The notes below the pieces were generated by a model, which was given only the letters and a program-made list of their open reading frames with translations, was not told the DNA's origin and did not search any database. A program made the translations under genes and the position numbers. A DNA stretch of 64,000 nt from assembly GCA_031761405.1 (NCBI GenBank), contig JASEVX010000001.1, forward strand, positions 25,830,261 through 25,894,260. Reading direction: 5' to 3'. The DNA comes from Serripes groenlandicus (taxonomy: Eukaryota > Mollusca > Bivalvia > Cardiida > Cardiidae). Positions 34,501 through 46,500 of the stretch are shown here, piece by piece (position 1 is the stretch's first letter; each line of letters begins with the position of its first letter).

Positions 34501-37500
34501 ACAGGCTCATTATGCAATTATTCTAAAGCTTGTATTATTTCTGATTTGGTAGCGACAATACAACTACACACATGTGGGCGCGTCAAATAAGAATTCTATC
34601 TTTTTGAACAAATTAAAAAAAAATTGTTTTTATATAAATACACAGGATCTCATATGGACTCCTGTTTAGATCAGTTTTGGCCCATTTTTTTTTATTTGGG
34701 TTTTACGCCATTCTAAACTTTGTTTTAGTTAAATCACAGCAACATATTACTAATCCATGCTCCGTTGGTAAACAGACCAGTGCTCTAGGCAAGGATATGT
34801 GCCTTGCCCATGGGCACTCCATCATGAGTGCCTTCAGTACATTGGTTGAATCTCTATGGATGAAGAGAATATCACCATTTGAGCACATTTTTTTTTCAGT
34901 GCACAACATTTTCAAAATTTGTCTGCAGCAGGAAAATGGTAAGCCCAGATACAGAAACTTTCTTACAGACAGATGATTTTCGAAAACATTGTTGCAAAAG
35001 AAGAAACTGCTCTTCATGAGCAACTTTTTCCTTATGCCACATTGTTTTCAACTCTTTTCAATAATTACTCTTTCAATAGTAAATGTTTTCTATATTTTTT
35101 CTTAGATGTTTTCAAAGTCTTCTGCTGCAGATTTATCTTGTGTGGGAAAGGGTCAAAGAACACTTTAAATCATTCTATACTTACTTTACTTAACTTTGAT
35201 GGCATCAGTTCGGCAGTTGGATAGGTTATATCAAAATACCTTGCTAAAGTTTTCTATAAGGAAAGAAAAGAGATAATACTGTTAGTGGTCATAATGAGCA
35301 ACTTCACCTTCTGATACAATGTTTCAACTCGTCTTGCTGCAGATGTATTGTATCTTGGAAAGCTTTTCCCTCATACAACAATTTATTCAGCAGACGACTT
35401 TGAGAATATTTTGACAAAAAATAAAAATCTCTATAATTGAATGGATAACCTATGACTAAAAGTGGAAAACATTGTTGCAAAAGGATAAATTGCTCGTTTT
35501 GAGCAATTTCTTCTTTTGTCACTATGTTTTCAAAACGCCGTCTGCTGCAGAGGCGTCAGAAAGCGTCTGTATGAGGGAAAGGGTTAATTAGATAAGAAGG
35601 TGAGAACTCGGATCAGACTATGTATGCTTTCGAAAGTCTAGTAGCAGGCTTTTATGTCAACAAATAGAATACAGTCAAACCTGTATTAAAGAACACCTTG
35701 GAATAGCAATTCCCTGTCTATAACAACCACACTTAGTTTTCCAAGCCGAGCCCCGGTAGCTCAGTCGGTATCGACGCGGGTTGTCAATCCAGGGGTTGTT
35801 TGTCCGAACCCCAGTTTAGCCAACATTATTTCTGACGTTTGACAAAGGTCATTGTGACAAGCGTACGTCACTCATCTTCCATCAATGGGCTATCAGTCTA
35901 TGTGGAAAATAAGCCAGTTGCTTGGAACGAATGTTGTATGAAGTACTGGTGTGAGAAAATCAGAAACATATGAGTAGGTGAACAGGCCACCGTGATATGA
36001 CTGAAAAATTGTTGAAAACGGTGTTAAACCCCAATCAATCAATCAATTAACCCTTTCCCTCATATAAACACTTTCGGACGCCTCTGCAGCAGATGGCTTT
36101 TTGAAAACATAGTGACAAAAGAAGAAATTGCACAAAACGTGCAATTTCTCCTTTTGCCACAATGTTTTCCACTTTTAGTCATAGGTTATCCATTCAATTA
36201 TGGAGATTTTCTATGTTTTGACAAAATACGTTCGAAGTCGTCTGCTGCAGAATTGACGTATGAGGGGTGGGTTAAGTTTCCCAATTATTGCTCTTTTTCT
36301 GTATAAATGAATCTGCATATAAAGACCACCTGTGAACAATGACCAGATTGTTGTCTTCCCATGGGTGGTCTTTACACACAGGTTCTGCTGTATGTCATTA
36401 TCCTATGTTATTACCAACATTGAGTGACTTGGTATACTTACAGGCGGAGGTAGAGAGACATATCGAATTACGAACCCCGTCATTATCAACAAAACATCTC
36501 TACCAATGATCAACACAGCTAACGGTACTGAAATACAATAAATCATACTTGTCCCTTCATAATTAACACTTTGCAGACGCATTTTGACACAATAGCAGCA
36601 AACAACTTTTGAAAACATTGTGGCTCATGATCAGCAATTTCTCCTTTGGCCACAATGTTTTCAACTTTATTTAACAATTCAGCTATTTTTTATGGAGATT
36701 TTTCAGGTTTTTGTCACTATGTTTTCAAAGTCATCTGCTGCAGATATGTTGTATGTGGGAAAGGGTTAACGTTTTCCTACATACAACAGATCTGCCTCAA
36801 AAATGTGAAAAATCTCTATAATTGTAGGTACACATATAACAACTGAAAAAAGTTGACAACATTGTGGCATAAGGATAAATTGTCTGTTTTGAGCAATTTC
36901 TCTTTTTGTCATCATGTTTTCAAAAATCTGCTGCTGCAGAATGCGTCAAAATGCGTCTATAGGTGGAATACATTGTACCTTTAACCTTTTCCCAAATACA
37001 AAAAAATTAATCAAAACAAGCAATTTCATCTTTTGCCACAATGTTTTCAACTTTTTTCAATAACTTTACTTTCATTTTTATAGATTTTCATCTTTTTGCA
37101 TGATTGTTTTCAAAGTCGTCTGCTGCAGATTTGTTGTATGTGGGAAAGGGTTAAGTCAGGTGAGCCATATAGGGCCGTCATGGTCTTTTTGTCTATAAAC
37201 AGAACAGACCACTGTAAATTTTGGTGTGCATGTAGGTGGTGGTCAAATATGGTGCAGTCGTCAATCTTCACTACACACAAAGGAAGAAATCTGAATTCTA
37301 AAGAATTTCTCTATCTAACCCTTTCCCACATACAGCAAATCTGCAGCAGACCACTTTGAAAATGTCTACTCCAAAATATGGAAAATCTCTATAACTGTAG
37401 GTATAATTACTGAAAAAAGTTGAAAACATTGTGGCAAAAGGAGAAATTGCTTGTTTTGAGCAATTTCTTCTTTTGTCACTTTGTTTTCAAAAGTTATGTG

Positions 37501-40500
37501 CTGCAGATGCGTCTGTAAGTGGGAAAGGGTTCATATCGTTTTTGCCATTATGATTTCAAAGACATCTGCTGCAAATGCATCAGAGAGTTAAATTGATTTG
37601 GTGGGCTTAATGCCCTTTTCAACAATTTTTCAGTCATATCACGGCGGCCAGTTCACCTACTCGTGCTTCCTAGCTTGTTCACACCAGTAATCCATACAAC
37701 ATACCTTCCAAGCAACTGGCTGCTTTTCCACATAGACTGTAAGCCCATTGGTGAAAGACGAATGATGCTTGTCACAGTGATTTTAGTCAAACATCAGAGA
37801 GAGTCTAGGAGTGGTAAAGGGGTTAAGAATAAGAGAAAGAAAAGAATAATTACAAGGTATTAAGTTTGACATTGTCAATGTCACTGTCAAGACCGTGATC
37901 ATTAGTTTGTCGGCAAGAGGATCCAAGGCTGTCCCAAGTGCTGACATCTGATTTTTAAAATTTCTCGCAATGTATCCATCTAACTGAAAAATAGGAATCA
38001 GGCAAATCAGAGCTTTGTCCCAAACTATCCTATTCAATAACAGACGCGCTGCAGAGTGAACGCCAACGCTCATTTGTTTTTTATCTATGTTGACCGATTG
38101 ATTTGTGTTTTATGCCGCTTTCAAACAATATTCAGCTATATCACAGCATTTCCCGAGTTAGTTACCAGTACTAGCGGTCCATTTATCCTGACACCAGCCA
38201 GTCAGTCGTAATGCTAATCCCCGACGCTGAGCGCCAAGGAGGGCAGACATAACTACCATTTTTAAATTCTTTGGTATGACATTGCCGGGGATTGAACCCT
38301 TGACCCCCCCTACACGTCTGTTGAGGCAGACTCTCTACCACTATTCCACCGAGGTGGTCTTTCTTAGTAAAAGAAAAAGGGGCATTACTGAATAAACATA
38401 AAAGCCAGAGTTATGAGACTTGTTATAGACATGCATATTGTACCTAGGATCATTTGAAAAAAAAAAAAAATGAGTTATGAGGTCAGGTTAAAGTTTTCTG
38501 ACGTCAACGCCAATAGCCCAGAGAACAACCTTATGCACATGTGAAACCACTAGCCAGGGTATTTACAGACACTTTATGACATCTCGGCAGTAGACAACTT
38601 TTCAAAACATTGAGCATTGCATAATGAGCAATATTTCCGTTTGCAAAAATATTTTCAAAAGGTTTTCAATTATTATACATTCACTTCAAGAATTTGTTTA
38701 TATTTTTGCCAAGACATTTTCAAAGTCATCTACTGCAGATGTGTTGTACGTGGGAAAAGGTGAACACTTACCAAGTCTGAAAGTCCAGCGTATGCAAACA
38801 ATCCCAAAGCTATAGAGTAGCTATCATGGAGAATAAGATAACCGATGGCCGGGGTGAGAACAATCCGACTGAGTGTCAACAGGTTTGGTATTGTGTAGAT
38901 GTTCTCTCTCTCTTTCTAGAAACAAATAAAGAAGGGAAGAAAATCTATCAGGAATTGAATCATGGCCCTGTATTTACCAACCAACCCTTTGAGTTTCAAA
39001 CGCAACAAATCTGCAGCAGACGACTTTGAAAACATCAGCCTGGGCAAAGATTGTAAAATATCTATTAAATAATTTCTGAAGGTATAATTAAGGTACAATT
39101 ACTGAAGGTATAATAAAGGTATAATTACTGAAAAGAAGACAGTTGAAATAATTGTGGCATAAGGAGAAGTTATGTGCAATTTCTCATTTTGTCAAAATGT
39201 TTTAAAAAAGGAGAATATTCTAAAACCAGTTTTCTTACAAGGTGTTTCAAAAGAAAACATTTAAAGAAACTACATTGATATGGAGATGAAATAATTTCCC
39301 AATATGTTATAGATTGATACATGTAGGGAGTTAAAAAACCTGTTTTTAACCGTTTTTCATCTATTACTTACGACCCCTGGATTGATAGCCCTTGTTGGTA
39401 ACCAACTGAACTATCGCCATTTTTAACAGTTTTTTAATTTAAAGCATTAATAGCTTACAGTTTTTCATTAATAACTTACAGTTTTTCATTTATAGCTTAC
39501 AGATTTTCATTAATAGCTTACAGTTTTTCATTTAAAGCTTAAGTTTTTCATTAATAGCTTACAGTTTTTCATTAATAGCTAAGTTAGTTTTTCATTAATA
39601 GCTTAGTTCTAATGATTAATCTTAGTTTTTCATTAATAGCTTACAGGTTTTCATTTAAAGCTTGGGTTTTTCATTTATAGCTTATTTTTTTCATTAATAG
39701 CTTAGTTTTTCATTAATAGCTTACAGTTTTCATTAATAGCTAAGTTAGTTTTCATTAATAGCTTAGTTTTAATGATTAATCTTAGTTTTTCATTAATAGC
39801 TTACAGTTTTTCATTTATAGCTTAGTTTTTCATTAATAGCTTACAGTTGTTCATTTATAGCTTAGTTTTTCATTAATAGCTTACAGGTTTTCATTTAAAG
39901 CTTAGGTTTTTCATTTACAGCTTAGTTTTTTTCATTAATAGCTTACACTTTTTCATTAATAGCTTAGTTTTTCATTAATAGCTTACAGTTTTTCATTTTA
40001 TAGCTTACAGTTTTCATTAATAGCTTACAGTTTTTCATTTTATAGCTTACAGTTTTTCATTAATAGCTTACAACCTGTGGATTGATAGTCATCGTTGTAA
40101 CATCTAAACTATCCATGCTTTCATCCTTTTTTTTAAATTTAAAGCTTACACTTACCATTACCCCCGGATTGAAAGCCCAGGTTGGTACCAACTTAACTAT
40201 TGTTGCTTGACCCCACAATATTATCAAATGTCATGGATATGTATCAAAAGTTACCTATATCAGTAAAAAGCTTTTAACATTTTCCGAAATATAGACACAA
40301 TTGAAGCTGACATTTATTAAACTGACAATATTTGAAAACAGTCTGGCAAAAGAAGAAATTGATCAAGATTAGCAAATTCTCATTTTGCCACTTTGTTTTC
40401 AACTCTGTTCATTTACCAAACTTTTTTTTATAGAGATTTTCCATATTATTTGACTACATGTTTTCAAAGTCTTCTGCTACAATACATAGATCCGAGATTG

Positions 40501-43500
40501 TATTTTAAGCCACGCCCACAGCCATGTATCACAACAATTAATCTTAACAAGAGTTGTCGGAGGACAATATAGCTCGCCTATCAGGGCCACCGTATATCAG
40601 GGCCTACTTCAGAACAGTTTAAGTATTAGGTAAAGTCGCACAGTATCACCTATTGCAAGATAATACACCTTTTCAATACTTTTGACAAAAATTATAAGTT
40701 CAACTAGAATGGAGTGCTCCTCGGAGCACGTGTGTCACCTGCCGGCGCCTTGTCAGAAAATTTTAATTTTTGATAGAAAAGGGGCAATAACTCTGATATA
40801 AAAAATATTTGGATTATCCCCCTTTTGTGATCCCATCACAAAAATTGATATAAACATTTGTCAGAAGTTTCAATCCAATCCTTTGAGCAGAAAAAAAGTA
40901 ATTTGAATATTTGACAGAAAAGGGGCAATAACTCTGATATAAAAATATTTGGATTATCCCCCTTTTGTGAACCCATCATACACATTGATATAAACATTTG
41001 TCAGAAGTTTCAATCCAATCCTTTGAGTAGATTAAATTTTTGACAGAAAAGGGCCAATAACTCTGATATAAAATTATTTGGATTATCCCCCTTTTGTGAA
41101 CCAATCACACACATTGATATAATCATTTGTCAGAAGTTTCAATCTACTCCTTTGAGTAGAAAAAAAGTTATTTGAAAACGTGACGAAAAAGTTAGATTTT
41201 TTGACAGAAAAGGGGCAATAACTCTGATATAACTTGACCTTGACCCAGGGTCAGGACGAGTGTAGTGGGGTGCGTAGATGGACCAATAGTTCCTTAATGT
41301 ATAAACTAAATATGAAAGCAATCAATGTCATAATAGTGAATGCAGAGTGATATGTTAAACGTTAAACGCAAACCTTAAACCTTGTAACTGAACCAAGTAG
41401 AAATGACCTTGACCTTGACCCAGGTGCAGGACGGGTGTAGTGGTGTGCGCAGATGGATGACCAATAGTTCCTAAATGTATAAACTAAATATGAAAGCAAT
41501 CAATGTCATAATAGTGACTGCAGAGTGATATGTTAAACGTTAAACGCAAACCTTAAACCTTGTAACTGAACCAAGTAGAAATGACCTTGACCCAGGGTCA
41601 GAACGGGTGTAGTGGTGTGCGTAGATGGATGACCAATAGTTCCTAAATGTATAAACTAAATATGAAAGCAATCAATGTCATAATAGTGACTGCAGAGTGA
41701 TATGTTAAACGTTAAACGCAAACCTTAAACCTTGTAACTGAACCAAGTAGAACCAAGTAGAAATGACCTTGACCTTCACCCAGGGTCAGGACGGGTGTAG
41801 TGGTGTGCGTAGATGGATGACAAATGGTTCCTAAAGGTATAAACCCTTAAAACCCAAATGAAAACCTTAAACACAAACCTTAAACCCAAACCTTAAACCT
41901 AGGTGTCTACGCCACCGCCGACGGTAACACATAAGCTCTCCTGTACTTCGTACTGGCGAGCTAAAAAACTACCCGATTCTCATGCATCACATTGCTATTG
42001 TTTGTGATGCACAAACTGTGTTCGGTAATTGAGTGTACTGGACAGAAAATATCGATTTTTTTTATTGCCTAAAATATCATCTCATTTACATATCGGATCT
42101 ATGAATGTTTTTTGTATAAATATGGGAAGGGGTTTTAAAGTATAACAGCAATAAGTATAGGTAAAGAATAGCTCAAACTTCCTCTTCCCAGAGGCAATTT
42201 TATGACTTTTATAGCATTTAACCCTTTCCCACTTGTAGACTGATCTGCAACAGACAACTTTTAAAAACATTAAGATAAAAGGAGTAATTGCTCATAATGA
42301 GCAATTTCTACTTTTTCCACAATGTTTTGAACTCTTTTGAATAATTACCAGTGTACTTTTATTCATAGAGATTATCCATATTTTGCAAAAGATGTTTTCA
42401 AAGTTGTCTGCTTCAAATTTATTGTATGTGGGAAAGGGTTAATCTTTTACCTAGTAAGATAACCTAACCCTTTCCCACATATGTAAGCTTTCTGCAGCAG
42501 ACATCTTTTGAAAACACTCTTGCAAAAGAAGAAATTGCTCATAATGAGAAATTTCTCCTTTTGCCACAGAGTTTTCAACTCTATTTAATAATTTGATCAA
42601 CTCTCACTAATTGCCAATTGCTTACTTTTGCCAAGACATTTTTAAAGTCGTCTGCTAGAGATTTGCTGTATGTGGGAGATGGTTAAAAGTTGTTTTCCCT
42701 GAACCCTTGGGGGGATGAAATAAGAAAATTGAGGTATCGATCTTGTTTTGGAAACACTTTTAAACAATTTAATTCACTGAATTGAGATCCCCGTCAAAAA
42801 GAAATTGTTAAAGAATGCTTCGACCCCCTTGGACCAGTTCCTAAAATAGTGTGTTCACAAGTTTATTCTAAAAGGGACCTAGGTTTTGACCCTACACAAC
42901 CCAGTTTCAATCCTGACTGGGATTTGATAAAGATGATGAAACCTAATGATGTTTCAAAAAGATTGGATGAAAAATGTGGCATCTAATGTGTTCACAAAGC
43001 TGTTTAGCTCACCTAAGCATGAAGTGCAAGGTGAGCTTTTGTGATCACTCACCGTCCAGCATCCGTCGTCGGTGTCTGTTAACAATTTCTTACAAATGAC
43101 TTCTCCTACTAAACCAATGGACATATTTCAAAATAACTTCACAGGAATGGTCCTTAGGTGGTCCTCTTTCAAAGTTGTTCAAAGAATTTAAAATCCAAGT
43201 AGAACATTGGTTGCTGCAGCATCAGAAAAGGGGAAAATTGCCAAATCTTAAAAAAATTCTTAAATTTGACATGATGACCTAGTTATGGACAGCACATGTT
43301 TCTGTTTTTAACCTGACTGGGAATTGATGGAGATTAATGTACTGATGATTTTACATCAACAAGAGGCCCATGAGGGCCTATGCTCTAGTGGCATGGTTCT
43401 TTGGTCATTTTCAATCCAGAGCATGTATGTATGGGCAACAAAGGGAAGAAGAACAAGTAACTGGAGGATTGCAAGCAATACCATAGTCCCCTACCGGTTT

Positions 43501-46500
43501 GCACTTTTGAGTCTGTTTCTGTTGTCATAGCAACCCAATGTTTAGGTATATCAAGACAATAAAGTATGAAAATAAAGAAAGGGAAATAACTCAAAAATTA
43601 GGGAAGCAAGAGTTATGGTTCATGTGCACTGCACTCCCCCTTGATACGATGTATTCATGTGTGAAATTTCATAGCCATAGCTAGTATAGTTATGGAGATA
43701 TGCTCCGGACAAAAATCAAGTATGAAAATAAAGAAAGGGAAATAACTCAAAAATTAGGCAAGCAAGAGTTATGGTTCATGTCCACTGCACTCCCCCTTGA
43801 TACGATGTATTCATGTGTGAAATTTCATAGCCATAGCTAGTATAGTTATGGAGATATGCTCCGGACAAAAATCAAGTATGAAAATAAAGAAAGGGAAATA
43901 ACTCAAAAATTAGGCAAGCAAGAGTTATGGTTCATGTCCACTGCACTCCCCCTTGATGAGATGCATCCATGTGTGAAATTTCATAACCATAGCTAGTACA
44001 GTTTTGGAGATATGCTCCGGACAAAAATCAAGTATGAAAATAAAGAAAGGGAAATAACTCAAAAATTAGGCAAGCAAGAGTTATGGTTCATGTCCACTGC
44101 ACTCCCCCTTGATACGATGTATTCATGTGTGAAATTTCATAGCCATAGCTAGTATAGTTATGGAGATATGCTCCGGACAAAAATCAAGTATGAAAATAAA
44201 GAAAGGGAAATAACTCAAAAATTAGGCAAGCAAGAGTTATGGTTCATGTCCACTGCACTCCCCCTTGATGAGATGCATCCATGTGTGAAATTTCATAACC
44301 ATAGCTAGTACAGTTTTGGAGATATGCTCCGGACAAAAATCAAGTATGAAAATAAAGAAAGGGAAATAACTCAAAAATTAGGGAAGCAAGAGTTATGGTT
44401 CATATGCACTGCACTCCGCATTGATGAGATGTATCCACATATGGAATTTCATAGCCATAGCTAGTACAGTTTTGGAGATATGCTCCGGACAAAAATTTGC
44501 CGGACTGACTGACTGACTGACTGACTGACTGACAGATGGACGGACGGAGTGCAAACCTAATAGTCCCCTTCGGCACGCCGGTAGGGGACTAATAAGCAAG
44601 TCTTGTATATAATATCAATCTTTAACTACTATCCACTTTTGGTGAAGATTGGATAGTAAATGGAGGCTCTATTGTGTTCACAAGCTGTATTATAGCCATT
44701 TTGACAATTTCAAGGGCCATAATCCAGTCTTGCATGGTCATAGCTGGCTGCTTTGCGAAAGGAACCAAGCTCTCATCAAAATTTAACTACTATCTTTGTT
44801 TGGTGAAGATCGGATAGTAAATGGAGGCACTATTGTGTTCACAAGCTGTATTATAATTCATAGCAATTTTGACAATTTCAAGGGCCATAATCCAGTCATG
44901 CAAGGGCACATCTGGCTGGTTTGCGAAAGGAACCAAGCTGTCATCAATATTTAACTACTATCTAAGTTTGGTGAAGATCAGAAAGTAAATGAAGCCTCTA
45001 TTATTTTCACAAGCTCTATTATAGCAATTCTTTTATTGACAATTTCAAGGGCCATAATCCAGTCTTGCATGGGTGGATCTGGCTGGTTTGTGAAAGGAAC
45101 CGAGCTCTTTGCAATATTTAACTACTACCTAAGTTTGGTGAAGATCAGATAGTAAATTGAGGCTCTATTGTGTTCACAAGCTGTATTATAGCAATTTTTA
45201 CAATTTCAAGGGCCATAATCAAGTATTGAATGGGTGGATCTGACTGGATTGCAAAAGGTACCGAGCTCTTTGCAATATTTAACTACTACCTAAGTTTGGT
45301 GAAGATCAGATAGTAAATGGAGGCTCTATTGTGTTCACAAGCTGTATTATAGCAATTTTATAGCAAGGGTGGATCTGGCTGGTTTGCGAAAGGAACCGAG
45401 CTCTCATGGATATCTAACTACTGTATAAGTTTGATTGAGATAAGCAATTGTTTACGAACGCACGCACAAACGAAGAACACCACACCAAGGCATAAGCTTT
45501 TCTGGCCTTCGACCAGTAGAGCTAAAAATGAGGCTGGTAGAGAATTTATAAGGTTTTTGTAAAATTTGACCTAGAGACCTAGTTTTTTACCCTATGTGAC
45601 CCATATTACAGCATGATTGAGATTTTATGGATATAAAAGTTCTGATGAACTTTCATGAAAATTGGATTTTCAATATGTCCAGTACAGAGCTCATAAGGTA
45701 ATTGTGAAATAAACCATCATATACAGTACAAATACAATATTGGTTCAACTAGACAAAACTCCTGTGTTTTTAAGGCAATCTTAATGAAACTTGGTGGTCA
45801 ACATTTCCATATCAAAACTATCCAACCAAACCCCAAATCCAATCCGCCTAATATTTGGCTTCAGCCAGATGGACAATGCCAAACCAAACAAGAGGGCCAA
45901 GATGGCCCTAAATCGATCACCTAATTGATAGTAAATTAGTAGCAAATATTTAACTGCAAATATCTGGAAAATTTTATCAGGGAGTGCAAATGAAACTGAA
46001 AGGAGTGGACACTTCTCAAGAAACAGCTTATCAGTAAAGACCATTTATATCTTGAAATCTAACAAGAACTTTAATAAGAATGGAATTATAAAGTTTTTGT
46101 CATTTTGCACCTTTCCTGATGCCGCCTTGCTGCCCTGTTTTTCAACCATATCAATATGGCTTCAACAGTTTATTTAGAGGGTCACTTAAGAAACATTTCT
46201 ACCAAATTATCTTGCAATCGCACAAGTAGATTATGGAGGAAAAGGATTTTAAAATTTGGGTATTTTTTCTCACTCTCTGATGCCGCAGCAACCAAAGTTC
46301 TCAATGGAATTTAAATCTTTGAACAATTTTGAAAGAGGACCACCAAAGGAACATTCTTGTGATGTTTTGTGGAAATTGGTCTATTGGAATGGTAGGAGTT
46401 GGTTGTCACTTGTAGCTAAAAGTTCAATTTACCCTTTTTGTGATGACGCCTGGTTGATATGATTGTGTAACCAATCAAAACGGCTTAAACAAATTAAATA

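Larger units (their letters stand above)
35667..36393. mobile_element. GTGGTCTTTAAA-family MITE holding a SINE and a TTAA MITE
   Basis: ACAGTCAAACCTGTATTAAAG begins it and GTGGTCTTTACACACAGG ends it. The middle is interrupted by the SINE at 35,747 and the MITE at 36,047; the reading resumes at 36,276. Confidence 0.75.

Noticed and set aside
37783..38073. Using the whole 96-codon frame as a CRLS1 exon
   Set aside because: Splice sites and family alignment limit the exon to 37,854-37,983; the flanks are SINE and intron.
39430..40075. CRISPR-like regular array
   Set aside because: Units are directly joined without unique spacers and vary; this is a eukaryotic minisatellite.
44393..44599. Frame with SVSQSVSQSVS
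   Set aside because: It translates a (GACT)n microsatellite.
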